From assembly GCF_000744225.1 (NCBI RefSeq), contig NZ_JQLN01000007.1:744001-808000 (forward strand): a stretch of 64,000 nt of DNA. The letters are read 5' to 3'. The notes beneath the pieces were generated by a model. It was not told the DNA's origin. It searched no databases and worked only from the letters and a program-made list of their open reading frames with translations. This document shows positions 1 to 7,881 of this stretch, piece by piece. Both the position numbers and the translations under genes were made by a program. Source of the stretch: Kitasatospora mediocidica KCTC 9733. GTDB taxonomy: Bacteria > Actinomycetota > Actinomycetes > Streptomycetales > Streptomycetaceae. Position 1 is the stretch's first letter; every line of letters starts with the position of its first letter.

Positions 1-1
1 C

Positions 2-148
2 GTCGAGTTCGAGAACCACCGGGGCGAGGTGTGGCGCGCCGAGTGGTCGGGGGCCTCCGGCTTCGTCCTGACCGACGTCCCCGGCGGCGGGCGGCGTGAA
101 TTCGACCGTGACGGACTCCTGAACTTCGCGCAGTCCGCGCTCAGCTGA
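2..148 (+). CDS. C-terminal end of an unrecognised protein
   Basis: The window opens inside this gene; 48 residues remain and end in FAQSALS before TGA. The fragment is charged and soluble, with no membrane segment or motif I recognise. It stops 20 bases before the WXG100-like gene that follows, on the same strand, so the two may be co-transcribed and this could be an ESX-associated chaperone-like protein, but that is inference from position only. Confidence 0.55.
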   Translation, partial: VEFENHRGEVWRAEWSGASGFVLTDVPGGGRREFDRDGLLNFAQSALS

Positions 149-168
149 ACAGATTGGGGGGGTAGCGC

Positions 169-891
169 ATGGCAATCGAACTTCCGGGCCCGGTGGTCGA
201 CTTCCTGATGGCCATCGGGGTCAACTGGCCGCAGGTGAACGAGGACAAGGTGCGCGAGTTCGCCTCGCACGTCCGCGACTTCGCCACCAACATCGACGAC
301 GCCCACCAGCAGGCCACCGGCACCATCAAGGCGATGGGCGACGCCTACCAGGCCAACTCCTACGAGATGCTCGTCTCGAAATGGGCCCACCTCTCCCAGG
401 GCCACATGACCGACCTGCTGACCGCCTGCCACGTCCTGGCCACCGCGCTGGACGCGGCGGCCGACTTCATCGTCGGCCTGAAGGTGGAGACGATCGGCGA
501 ACTCGTGGCGATGGCAGCCGCGTTCGTCGCCGACCAGGCCGCCGCCGTGTTCACCTTCGGGCTCTCCGAGGCCGCCGTCCCGCTGATCATCGAGGGCGCC
601 GAGAAGCTGGTCGAGGTGCTGGAACAGCAGCTCGTCCAGTACATCATCGCCCAGGTCCTGGAGGCCGCCCTGACCCCTCTGCTGGGCGTGATCGAGAAGG
701 CCGTGGCCGGCATGAGCTACGCGGCCCTGGAGGACACCCTGGACGCCGCGGGCAACGGCCCCGGCAGCGGCTTCCGCATCCACCCCGACGAACTGCGCAC
801 CCACGCAGCCGTGTTCCTCCAGCACGCGGACACCGTCCAGGGGCATGCGCAGACCCTCTCCGGCAACATCGCCGGCCTGGACTTCGCCTGA
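169..891 (+). CDS. WXG100/CpnT-N-like T7SS-associated protein
   Basis: 240-aa, mostly helical, Ala-rich protein. The first 110 residues resemble the N-terminal helical domain of WXG100-superfamily substrates (Asn-Trp-Pro near residue 19, alternating charged helices), followed by a long hydrophobic helical stretch (about 105-185). The tail, about residues 195-240 (FRIHPDELRTHAAVFLQHAD, then repeated HA motifs), looks like a second ESAT-6-like helix. Proteins of this build are exported by type VII secretion or act as its partners; no toxin domain is present. The start ATG follows a G-rich Shine-Dalgarno (GGGGGG). The function is inferred from fold-like sequence features, not from catalytic residues. 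Confidence 0.6.
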   Translation: MAIELPGPVVDFLMAIGVNWPQVNEDKVREFASHVRDFATNIDDAHQQATGTIKAMGDAYQANSYEMLVSKWAHLSQGHMTDLLTACHVLATALDAAADFIVGLKVETIGELVAMAAAFVADQAAAVFTFGLSEAAVPLIIEGAEKLVEVLEQQLVQYIIAQVLEAALTPLLGVIEKAVAGMSYAALEDTLDAAGNGPGSGFRIHPDELRTHAAVFLQHADTVQGHAQTLSGNIAGLDFA

Positions 892-1025
892 CACCGGACC
901 GGTCCCGCCAGTCGATTCCCGGCCAACTTCGGCATGCCCGCGACGCGGTCCAGACCACCCCGTTCGACCGAAGAAATTTACCGAGAGTTCGCAAGCGCAA
1001 CGCACCAGCTCAGATGTGCGGAGAT

Positions 1026-1105
1026 GGGAAGTTGGATCTTTCGCCTCCATCTGAGCTTATGTCCGATGTCTTGACGTGCGTGGTTCACAAGGGGAAGTTG
1101 GGTCT
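1026..1105 (+). promoter_or_regulatory. Direct repeats upstream of the RiPP-like precursor
   Basis: GGGAAGTTGGATCT at 1026-1039 recurs as GGGAAGTTGGGTCT at 1092-1105, 13 of 14 bases identical, 66 bp apart. Both lie in the 263-bp gap before the small peptide gene. They could bind a regulator or be a chance duplication; no convincing -35/-10 pair was found with them. Confidence 0.35.
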
Positions 1106-1154
1106 CCGCTCGGCCGCCGGCCGGGCGTTGCCACCCAACGAACTGGGAGTCCTC

Positions 1155-1268
1155 ATGAAGTCGACCGTCGCGATGAAGAAGGCCACCAAGAAGATCACCG
1201 TTCGCCGCACCGGCGACGTGCGCCTCACCTCGGCCATGTGCCAGTGCCCGTACAGCGTCGCCGCCTGA
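1155..1268 (+). CDS. Putative RiPP precursor peptide (Cys-x-Cys)
   Basis: 37-aa peptide. The first 20 residues are Lys/Arg/Thr-rich and basic (MKSTVAMKKATKKITVRRTG), leader-like, and the C-terminus is TSAMCQCPYSVAA, with Cys29 and Cys31 plus Thr25, Ser26 and Ser34. GGGAG lies five bases before the ATG. It precedes a gene encoding a PqqD/RRE-like domain fused to a membrane metalloprotease, which is the usual context of a ribosomal peptide whose leader is bound by an RRE. No lanthionine synthetase, YcaO or radical SAM gene is adjacent, so the modification, if any, is unknown. The gene is supported by its ribosome site, composition and neighbours; the RiPP role is inference. Confidence 0.6.
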   Translation: MKSTVAMKKATKKITVRRTGDVRLTSAMCQCPYSVAA

Positions 1269-1286
1269 TAGCAACGCGCTGATTCC

Positions 1287-1323
1287 CTGCCCGGGTGTGC
1301 CGCATGACGGCGCACCCGGGCAG
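1287..1323 (+). terminator. Strong hairpin between precursor gene and protease gene
   Basis: Arms 1287-1302 and 1308-1323 form a 16-bp stem (one G-U pair) with a five-base loop, starting 18 bases after the peptide stop. There is no T-run after it. Such hairpins in peptide operons act as leaky terminators or 3' stabilisers, so that the precursor is made in excess over downstream enzymes; that role is inferred here. Confidence 0.7.
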
Positions 1324-1370
1324 TGCCGGATACCAACCGAAGCCGGCCCACCGATGCTGGGGAGCGCGCT

Positions 1371-2576
1371 GTGAGCGGATTCACCCTTGCAGTACACGAG
1401 TTGAGTTTTGTCCCGGAGGGCGACGAGGTCGTGGTCGGCCGGTTGGACACCGGCTCCTACGCCGTCTTCCCGCCCGACGGCGCCGAGTTGCTCAAGCGGC
1501 TCACCGAGGGCATGGCCCTGGACGAGGCCGCAGCCTGGTACGAGGAGACCTTCAGCGAACCCGTCGACGTCGAGGACTTCGTGGCCACGCTCCACGAGTT
1601 GGGATTCGTCCGGGACGCCGACGCCGCGCCGGTCGCACCCGCCGCGCCGGTCCGGTTCCAGTGGCTGGGGCGCGCGGCGTTCTCCCCGGTGGCCTGGGCC
1701 TGCTACCTGGCGGTGCTGGTGGCCTGGTCGGTGACCGTCTCGGCGCACCACGACCTGCTCCCCGCACCCTCCCAGATCTTCTTCGTCAAGTCGCTGCTGC
1801 TGGTCCAGCTGGTGATCACCTTCGGCCAGGTCCCCCTGCTGCTGGCGCACGAGGGATTCCACATCCTGGCCGGGCGGCGGCTGGGCCTGCCGACCAAACT
1901 GCGACTGAGCAACCGGCTCACCTACATCGTGGCCGAGACGCAGACCAACGGCCTGATGAGCGTGGACCGCCGCAAGCGCTACCTGCCCTTCCTGGCGGGG
2001 ATGGTCTGCGACGTCCTGGTGCTGGGGACCCTCGGGCTCATCGCCGAGAACAGCCGCGACGGCGACGGCGGCTTCTCGCTGACCGGCCGGCTCTGCCTGG
2101 CACTGGCCTTCACCGTGGTGATGCGGTTCGTCTGGCAGTTCCAGCTGTACCTGCGCACCGACCTCTACTACGTCTTCGCCACCGCACTGGGCTGCCACGA
2201 CCTGCACGACGCGAGCAAGGCGCTGCTGCGGAACCGGTTCTGGCGCCTGGTGCACCGCCCCGAGCGCCAGGTCGACGAGGGGCAGTGGACCGAACAGGAC
2301 CGCAAGGTCGGCACCTTCTACGGGCCCTTCGTCCTGCTCGGCTTCTGCGTCCTGGCCGGGATCACGGTCTTCGCGAGCATCCCGGTCACCGTGAGCTACT
2401 TCCGCCTCGCCGCCCATGCCGTCGGATCCGGCCGCATCGATTCGCACTTCTGGGACTCACTGCTGTCCCTGTGCCTGAACGCCGCCCAGACCACAGCGCT
2501 GATCGTGCTCTCCCGGCGCAAGCGCCGCGAGCAGCGCCGCGCGGCGCCGACCTCCTTGAACGAAAGGGTGAACTGA
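1371..2576 (+). CDS. RRE (PqqD-like) domain fused to M50-type membrane metalloprotease
   Basis: 401 aa from GTG, with GGGGAG six bases upstream; the earlier ATG at 1323 lies inside the hairpin and is less likely. Residues 5-80 look like a PqqD-type RiPP recognition element (VVVGRLDTGSYAVFPPDGAE, then helices ending in VATLHELGFV). After a Pro/Ala linker come about six membrane segments. The zinc motif HEGFH (residues 150-154) sits in the second hydrophobic helix, as in site-2-protease families, and a candidate third ligand is Asp near residue 224 (LRTDLYYVF). Expected job: bind the leader of the neighbouring 37-aa peptide and cut or export it. The next gene starts one base after its stop. Confidence 0.7.
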   Translation: MSGFTLAVHELSFVPEGDEVVVGRLDTGSYAVFPPDGAELLKRLTEGMALDEAAAWYEETFSEPVDVEDFVATLHELGFVRDADAAPVAPAAPVRFQWLGRAAFSPVAWACYLAVLVAWSVTVSAHHDLLPAPSQIFFVKSLLLVQLVITFGQVPLLLAHEGFHILAGRRLGLPTKLRLSNRLTYIVAETQTNGLMSVDRRKRYLPFLAGMVCDVLVLGTLGLIAENSRDGDGGFSLTGRLCLALAFTVVMRFVWQFQLYLRTDLYYVFATALGCHDLHDASKALLRNRFWRLVHRPERQVDEGQWTEQDRKVGTFYGPFVLLGFCVLAGITVFASIPVTVSYFRLAAHAVGSGRIDSHFWDSLLSLCLNAAQTTALIVLSRRKRREQRRAAPTSLNERVN

Positions 2577-2577
2577 C

Positions 2578-4680
2578 ATGGCCGGTCACCGCACGATCGT
2601 GGGCACGAGCCCGGCTGTCCGGCTGTCGGCGGCCGGCGCCGACGACGACCTCGCGGTGGTGGCCCGCTGCCACCGCCGGCTGCGCGGCCCCTACACCGGC
2701 GTCGACACCGTGCTGCGGGCGGTACTGCCCGAGGCGGCCCGCCGGTGGCCCGCGCTGGTCGAGCACCACCGGACGGAACTCCTCTACGGGATACCCGAGT
2801 TGGCCGAGTTGGTCGGCCCCGCGCCGCGGACCCTGGCCAGCGAGTCCTCGTTCGACGAACGGACCCGGTTCTTCGGTGCCGGCATGATCCGCTGCATGAG
2901 CCAGGGGATCGTCTCCTTCCTGCTCGACCACGCCCGCCGGGTGCGGGCCTGCGGCGAGGTGCCGGCCCACCTGGTCTTCGACGAGGTGGACCAGGCGGAC
3001 CCCACCACCCAGGAGTTCATCGCCCTGCTGGTCCGCCGCGCCGACCCGGCCCACCTGCGCGTGACGGTCTGCGCCGCGCCGGGCGAACTGCCCGAGGAGC
3101 TGACCCGGGTCCTGGCCCGCCACACCGAGCGGACCGACGCCGAGGGCACCCCGCGCGGGAGCGGTCCGCACGAGAACACCCCGCACGAGAGCCGTCCGCC
3201 GCGCACCGACGGCGAGTTGGTCGAGGCGTACGTCCTCGGCGACGGCACCAGCAGCGACCCCACCCAGCTGCGCGCCTACCAGCAGGCCGACCCCGCGCTG
3301 CGGGCGCAGCTGCACGACCGCCGCGCCGACGAGCTGGAGCAGGCGTCCCCCAGCCGGGGCGTCCGGGTCGGCGCCCTCGCCTACCACCGCGAGCACGGCA
3401 GCGACCCGATGGGCGCCGGCCGGCGCGCCCTGCTGGCGGCCCAGCGCTCCTGCGTGGAGGTCGGCTTCTCGGCGGCGGTGATCGACCTCGGTCTGCGCGG
3501 TCGGGCCGTCACGGATCCGGAAGTCGACGAGCACGACTTCTGGGAGTTCACCCATCAGGCGGCGTCCGCCTGCATCCCGGTCAACCGCAACAGCCAGTCG
3601 ATGGAGCTCTACCTCGACGCCATCCAGCGCTTCACGGACCCCAAGGTCCACATGATGACCAGCTACTCGATCGCGATGCTGCACACCCGCTTCCTCCAGC
3701 CGCGCGACCACGACCTGGCACTGCGCTGGCAGAACAACGCCGTGGCGATCGCGAGCATCCTGCCCGATCCGGCCGAGCGGCTGACCTTCAGCGTCTTCCA
3801 CGACAACGGCCTGGCGCTGGTGGAGATGCACCGGGGCAACCTGACCCGCGCGCTGGAGCTGGTCAAGTCCTGCATGGCCCGGCTGGACGCGGAACTGACG
3901 GACGAGCAGTGGCAGTTGCACCGCTCGCAGCTCCTCTACAACCGCGCGCGCCTGCTCACGGCGACCGGCCGGCTGGACGAGGCGCGCGCCGACTACTCGA
4001 CGCTGATCGACCTCGACCCCTACTACACCGACTACCTCTCCGAGCGGGCCCGGATCCACCGCGCGCAGGGCGACTTCGCGGCCGCGCTCGCCGACTACAA
4101 CCGCGCGGTGGAACTGGCCCCGCCGTTCCCCGAGCTCTACTACAACCGCGGGACGGCCCGGGTGGAGACCGGCGACACCGAGGGCGCGCTGGCGGACTAC
4201 GGCTACGTCCTGGAGATGGAACCCGACGACGCCGACACCCGCCTCGCCCGTGCCGAACTGCTGCTCGACAGCGAGGAGTTCGACGCCGCCGACGCCGACG
4301 TCACGGCCGGCCTGGCGCTGCGCCCCGACGAGCCCCGACTGCTCTGCATGCGCGGCACCATCGCCCTCCAGCGCGGCGCCCTCACCGAGGCGTACCAGGC
4401 CCTCACCTCGGCCCTCACCCTCGACCCGGGCTACCCCGCCGCCCTGCTCAACCGCGCGGTCGTCCACTACGAACAGGACCAGTACCAAGCCGCCGTCCAG
4501 GACCTCACCGCCACCCTGGCCCTGGTCGGCGACGACCCCGACGTCCTGCTCAACCGCGGCATCGCCTACCAGGCCGACGGACAACTCGACCTGGCCCTCG
4601 CCGACTTCGACCACGCCCTCACCCTCCCGGGCGCCGACGTGGCAGAGTTGGAGGAACAGCGCGAACGCTGCCGCGCGTAG
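2578..4680 (+). CDS. TPR protein with degenerate ATPase-like N-terminal region
   Basis: 700 aa, soluble. Residues 125-165 resemble the Walker B stretch of STAND/AAA-type ATPases (VFDEVDQADPTTQEFIALLV), but I find no P-loop before it, so nucleotide hydrolysis is doubtful. From about residue 430 to the end there are at least seven tetratricopeptide repeats (for example YYNRGTARVETGDTEGALAD), a protein-binding scaffold. It directly follows the RRE-protease gene with one-base spacing and a GAAAGGG ribosome site, so it belongs to the peptide operon. A role as scaffold, regulator or sensor of peptide maturation is inference. Confidence 0.65.
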   Translation: MAGHRTIVGTSPAVRLSAAGADDDLAVVARCHRRLRGPYTGVDTVLRAVLPEAARRWPALVEHHRTELLYGIPELAELVGPAPRTLASESSFDERTRFFGAGMIRCMSQGIVSFLLDHARRVRACGEVPAHLVFDEVDQADPTTQEFIALLVRRADPAHLRVTVCAAPGELPEELTRVLARHTERTDAEGTPRGSGPHENTPHESRPPRTDGELVEAYVLGDGTSSDPTQLRAYQQADPALRAQLHDRRADELEQASPSRGVRVGALAYHREHGSDPMGAGRRALLAAQRSCVEVGFSAAVIDLGLRGRAVTDPEVDEHDFWEFTHQAASACIPVNRNSQSMELYLDAIQRFTDPKVHMMTSYSIAMLHTRFLQPRDHDLALRWQNNAVAIASILPDPAERLTFSVFHDNGLALVEMHRGNLTRALELVKSCMARLDAELTDEQWQLHRSQLLYNRARLLTATGRLDEARADYSTLIDLDPYYTDYLSERARIHRAQGDFAAALADYNRAVELAPPFPELYYNRGTARVETGDTEGALADYGYVLEMEPDDADTRLARAELLLDSEEFDAADADVTAGLALRPDEPRLLCMRGTIALQRGALTEAYQALTSALTLDPGYPAALLNRAVVHYEQDQYQAAVQDLTATLALVGDDPDVLLNRGIAYQADGQLDLALADFDHALTLPGADVAELEEQRERCRA

Positions 4681-4688
4681 CGGTTGTC

Positions 4689-4859
4689 CTACCCACCCGT
4701 GCGCAGGGCCTTCATCAGCGTCCTGCAGCACTGGTAGATGTGGTGGAACTCGTCCCGGTCCTGGCTCCTGTGGGTGTACCGCAGGACCAGGACCGCGGCC
4801 AGGACGGACACCGCGATCGCGATCAACGAGGTCCGCGCCTCCCTGCTCGGCCTGTTCAT
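4689..4859 (-). CDS. Small single-pass membrane protein
   Basis: 56 aa starting MNRPSREARTSLIAIAVSVL; one hydrophobic helix at residues 11-27 and a Cys-Cys pair near the C-terminus (YQCCRTL). GGGAGGGAA precedes the ATG at a good distance, which favours a real gene. It runs towards the TPR gene and away from the next membrane protein. Function unknown. Confidence 0.5.
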   Translation of the reverse strand: MNRPSREARTSLIAIAVSVLAAVLVLRYTHRSQDRDEFHHIYQCCRTLMKALRTGG

Positions 4860-4944
4860 CAGCCGTTCCCTCCCTCGACGTGGCAGAGCACGATCCTGCG
4901 GTCCGGGCGCAGGGGTGCACATCGCGGGAAGGCGGGAGGAAACG

Positions 4945-4962
4945 CTCCCCCGATCGGGGGAG
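4945..4962. promoter_or_regulatory. Perfect 18-bp palindrome in a divergent intergenic gap
   Basis: CTCCCCCGATCGGGGGAG is its own reverse complement. It lies between two divergent genes (starts at 4859 reverse and 4997 forward), the position of an operator. It could also fold as a hairpin in the mRNA of the forward gene. Confidence 0.5.
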
Positions 4963-4996
4963 TCCGCCGCTGAGCTGCCCGATCATACTGTCGATC

Positions 4997-5572
4997 ATGA
5001 TCAGGGGAATCCGGCCGCTGCTGCGCGGCTCCACGTATTCGGGTGCACTGTTCGCCTACTGCGGCGCGCTGGTGAGCTTTCCGCTGCTGCCCTTCGCCAT
5101 GCTGCCGGCGCTGCTTCTGCGACAGGCTCCCTACGCGGTCCAGGCTGTGCTGGCCCTGCTGGTCTGGGCGGCACTGGTCGCCGCGGTCGGGTTGGCCCGC
5201 ACCACGCGGCGGGTTCTGATCACCTGCACCCGTCGACTGCTGAAGGTGCCGCTGCCGGACCCTGCCGCGCCGTCGCCCGCCCTGCCGTCCGCTGCCGGAC
5301 GCTGGCGGACGCCGCTGTGGCTGCTGCTGCACGTGGCACTGGGGTGGACGGGCGGCCTGGCGAGCGTGCTGCTGCTCGGCGCGGCCGTTGCCCTGCCGGG
5401 CGGGTGGACCTCCGGCGACGCGGGGCTGACGCTGTTCGGCCGGTCGGTGCAGGTGGAAGGCCGCTGGAGCTGGGTGGCGGCGCTCGGCTGCCTGCTGCTG
5501 GCGGTGGCCGTGTGCGTGCTGATCGCGAACGCGCTGCGCTGGCTGGCGCCCAGGCTGCTGGGCCGTGTCTGA
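4997..5572 (+). CDS. Integral membrane protein resembling a kinase sensor domain
   Basis: 191 aa with four hydrophobic segments in two pairs (about 18-37 and 45-63; 112-135 and 158-180), the pairs separated by a basic Arg-rich and Pro-rich linker. The arrangement is like the membrane sensor module at the N-terminus of some streptomycete histidine kinases, but no kinase domain follows: the ORF ends naturally with RWLAPRLLGRV. It may be a stand-alone sensor-like protein or a kinase remnant. Assignment is by topology only. Confidence 0.5.
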   Translation: MIRGIRPLLRGSTYSGALFAYCGALVSFPLLPFAMLPALLLRQAPYAVQAVLALLVWAALVAAVGLARTTRRVLITCTRRLLKVPLPDPAAPSPALPSAAGRWRTPLWLLLHVALGWTGGLASVLLLGAAVALPGGWTSGDAGLTLFGRSVQVEGRWSWVAALGCLLLAVAVCVLIANALRWLAPRLLGRV

Positions 5573-5599
5573 CACACGCTGACCGGCTGACAGGCGAGA

Positions 5600-6004
5600 T
5601 CAGCCGCCGCACAGGTCCGATCCCGCGAACATACCCGCGTTCATGCGGTGCATGTAGCTGACGTCCGCCCAGCCGGGCGCGACGCCGCCGACCATGGCGA
5701 CGACCCACAGCAGCACGGCTGCCGGCACTGCTCCGCGGCGCGGTCGTACGGCGCGCCACGGGCGGCGCGCGGCGATCCAGAGCAGCGGCAGCAGGCCGGC
5801 CAGCACGCAGGCGGTCGCGAGCCAGGTGTACGTCGTGAGGCCTTGCGGGAGCGCGATCGGGGTGCAGTGGATGTTCCGTGCGTAGTCCGGCCGGTGTGCT
5901 TCGTAGGTGAAATGCGCGAGCAGCCCGATGCCCAGGCCGGCCAGGCTGAGCCCCGCCGAGGTGAGGACGGCCGACGCGGCGTGGCGTGACGTGGGAATCG
6001 ACAT
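5600..6004 (-). CDS. Hypothetical membrane protein downstream of a T7SS effector
   Basis: 134 aa with three hydrophobic segments (about 12-30, 61-77, 93-111) and a Cys near the C-terminal end. It lies 21 bases downstream of the amidase-domain effector on the same strand, so it is a candidate membrane-anchored immunity protein or accessory factor. This is inferred from order alone; the family is not recognised. Confidence 0.5.
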   Translation of the reverse strand: MSIPTSRHAASAVLTSAGLSLAGLGIGLLAHFTYEAHRPDYARNIHCTPIALPQGLTTYTWLATACVLAGLLPLLWIAARRPWRAVRPRRGAVPAAVLLWVVAMVGGVAPGWADVSYMHRMNAGMFAGSDLCGG

Positions 6005-6025
6005 GGTCTCTACTTCTTCTCTACT

Positions 6026-7336
6026 TCACCAGTTGGGTTGGACGCGGACGACGACGACGTTCTGCTGGCCCTCCTCCTGGAGCTCCGACGGCAGGCGCGT
6101 GTTGAGGCTTGCGTTGAGGTAGCTGTTGGTGTGCTGGGTGTAGTGGATGTCGCCGTCAGGGGTGATCGACGTGATGATGCACGCGTGGTGGATGTCCCCG
6201 ACCGCGGCGTTGGGGCCCGGACCTGCCTGCTGAAGGAAGATGATGTCACCCGGGCGGGCCTGGGAGATCGGCACGGTGGTGCTGCCGTTGTTCAGCAGGA
6301 AGTCGTGCAGGCCCCCCGCGAGCGCCCAGCTCCTGGTGTGGCTCTTGTCGTGCGCGTCGATCCAGTTGGTGACCGGACCTCCCCAGCTGCCGAGTTGGGC
6401 GCCCTTGAACCAGTTGTTGTCGCCGAACGAGCCGTCGCCGTCGTTCTTGTAGGCGAGCCCGGCCGCGTGCAGCGCGTCGGAGGTGAAGTTGGTGCAGTTG
6501 TTGTCGAAGGTGTCGAGGCCGGTGTTGTCCCAGTTGTCCATCGCCCACTGGATGAACTTCGAGCGGTCGAACTTGCCGTCCGTGCCGATGAGCTGCTGCT
6601 GGACGCCGGTGGGGATGCCGTCGAGGTGGGCGAGCGAGGCCGGGACGGCGAGCTGGAGCTGCTGCTGCTGGTCCGGGGTGAGGCTGTTCCACCAGGCGGC
6701 GACGAGGGTGGGATCGGTGCCGGCCGGGGGGACGGCTCCTGCGATCAGGCTCACTTCGAGCGGTGACGCGTCCTTCTGGACGTTGTCGAGGGCGGTGCTC
6801 GGATCTGTGACGTTGACCTGGCCGGCCAGCCGGTTCAGGGCCGCGGCCGCCGTGGTGTCCGCCTTGTTCGCGTCGGCGAGGGCCTGCTGGACCAGCCAGG
6901 AGGTCTGGCTGACCTGCTGGTTGATCTGCTGGCGGTCGCTGGGGTCCAGCAGGTTGTGGGCGTGCGGCATCGTCAGCGTCGTACTGGTGACCGTGCCGTC
7001 CGCCGCGACGGCCATGCCGTTCTGGTCGGCGTAGGACAGCGCCGAGCCGAGCGAGCGCTGGGCGAGTTCGAAGGCCTCGGCCGCGCCGTCCAGCACCGCG
7101 ACCACCCCGCGCATCTCGTCGTACGCCGCCTCCAGCGCGTCCGCCTGGGCCGTCATCTTCGCCTGGGCGAGGTTGCCGGAATCGCTGGACCAGACGGGGG
7201 CGATCTTCTGGGTGGCCTGGTGGCGCAGTTCGGTGGAGGCCTCCCAGCAGTGCTTGGCCATGGCGGCCCAGTCGTTGGCGGCGGTGGACCAGAGGCCAGG
7301 CTGGGCGTTCTTGAGTTGGTCGAGCGTGATGGCCAT
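6026..7336 (-). CDS. T7SS effector-like protein with C-terminal amidase_6 domain
   Basis: 436 aa. The N-terminal 130 residues form a WXG100/LXG-like helical region (LWSTAANDWAAMAKHCWEAS, MRGVVAVLDGAAEAFELAQR). A middle region (160-240) is a helical linker. The C-terminal 170 residues match the putative amidase fold (NlpC/P60-like, PF12671 type): DNNCTNFTSDALHAAG carries the expected nucleophile Cys, HHACIITSI the His, and HTNSYLN lies near the end. Such domains cut peptidoglycan or amide bonds. The gene starts one base after a WXG100 gene, so the pair is translationally coupled. Likely a secreted cell-wall hydrolase or antibacterial toxin; the small membrane protein downstream is the immunity candidate. 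Confidence 0.7.
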   Translation of the reverse strand: MAITLDQLKNAQPGLWSTAANDWAAMAKHCWEASTELRHQATQKIAPVWSSDSGNLAQAKMTAQADALEAAYDEMRGVVAVLDGAAEAFELAQRSLGSALSYADQNGMAVAADGTVTSTTLTMPHAHNLLDPSDRQQINQQVSQTSWLVQQALADANKADTTAAAALNRLAGQVNVTDPSTALDNVQKDASPLEVSLIAGAVPPAGTDPTLVAAWWNSLTPDQQQQLQLAVPASLAHLDGIPTGVQQQLIGTDGKFDRSKFIQWAMDNWDNTGLDTFDNNCTNFTSDALHAAGLAYKNDGDGSFGDNNWFKGAQLGSWGGPVTNWIDAHDKSHTRSWALAGGLHDFLLNNGSTTVPISQARPGDIIFLQQAGPGPNAAVGDIHHACIITSITPDGDIHYTQHTNSYLNASLNTRLPSELQEEGQQNVVVVRVQPNW

Positions 7337-7337
7337 G

Positions 7338-7670
7338 TCAGTTCGCCCCCTGTCCCTGTCCCTGCAGGAGCTGGTTCGCGTCGTGGTGGAAGTTGCCGGC
7401 GAGCGCGGCTTCCGTCTGGACGTAGTTGTCCGCCGTCTGGCCGAGCGCGTCGGCGGTGGCGTTCAGGCCGGCGGCGAGCTGCTGGAGGTGCGTCTGCCAG
7501 GCAGTCGCGCAGGCGTTGAGCGCGCCGCCGGTGGCGAAGCCCGGGTTGCCGGTGGCGGCGGCGGCACTGGACTGCATGCCGTTCTGCGCCTTCTGGTTGA
7601 CGCCGTCCGCAGTCGAACCGACCTGCGTGGCAGCCTGACTGAGCGTCGGCGGATGGACGGATATCGACAT
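7338..7670 (-). CDS. WXG100-family (ESAT-6-like) protein
   Basis: 110-aa, Ala/Gln-rich helical-hairpin protein, the normal length for the family. There is no canonical WXG; the turn region reads GNPGFATGGALNAC, after which the second helix continues (WQTHLQQLAAGLNATADALG). It sits immediately upstream of the amidase effector with a one-base gap, the usual arrangement in which a small helical partner pairs with a larger T7SS substrate. A 210-bp gene-free gap upstream, locally AT-richer (AAAGTAAACGATCATC), probably holds the promoter. Confidence 0.65.
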   Translation of the reverse strand: MSISVHPPTLSQAATQVGSTADGVNQKAQNGMQSSAAAATGNPGFATGGALNACATAWQTHLQQLAAGLNATADALGQTADNYVQTEAALAGNFHHDANQLLQGQGQGAN

Positions 7671-7881
7671 GCTTCCCCCTGAAGTCAGTCGGCCAGCTAA
7701 AGTAAACGATCATCGTAGTGGACGAGGGATCAACCCGCCTGGTTCCGCCGGCTTCCGACACCTGCACGAGCCGCCCCGACGACGTCCGGCACCAGGCCCT
7801 GGGAACGCCGACGACCCGGAGCTGGTCAAGCAGGAGGGGGAAGTCGGGGATATCGACTTCGGCAGTCGGGCCCGCGCAGCC

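Noticed and set aside
1155..1268. FxSxx-COOH cyclophane-type precursor
   Set aside because: C-terminus is YSVAA, not matching F-x-S-x-x, and no radical SAM gene is nearby, so I left the class open.
1323..1370. Upstream ATG start for the RRE-protease
   Set aside because: The ATG lies in the 3' arm of the hairpin and has no ribosome site; the GTG at 1371 has GGGGAG at proper spacing.
978..2447. Long reverse-strand open frame (489 codons) opposite the RiPP-like protease gene
   Set aside because: Low-complexity Gln/Arg/Gly/Val composition typical of the antisense of high-GC genes; the forward frame has an RRE-like domain, membrane segments, HEGFH and a good ribosome site.
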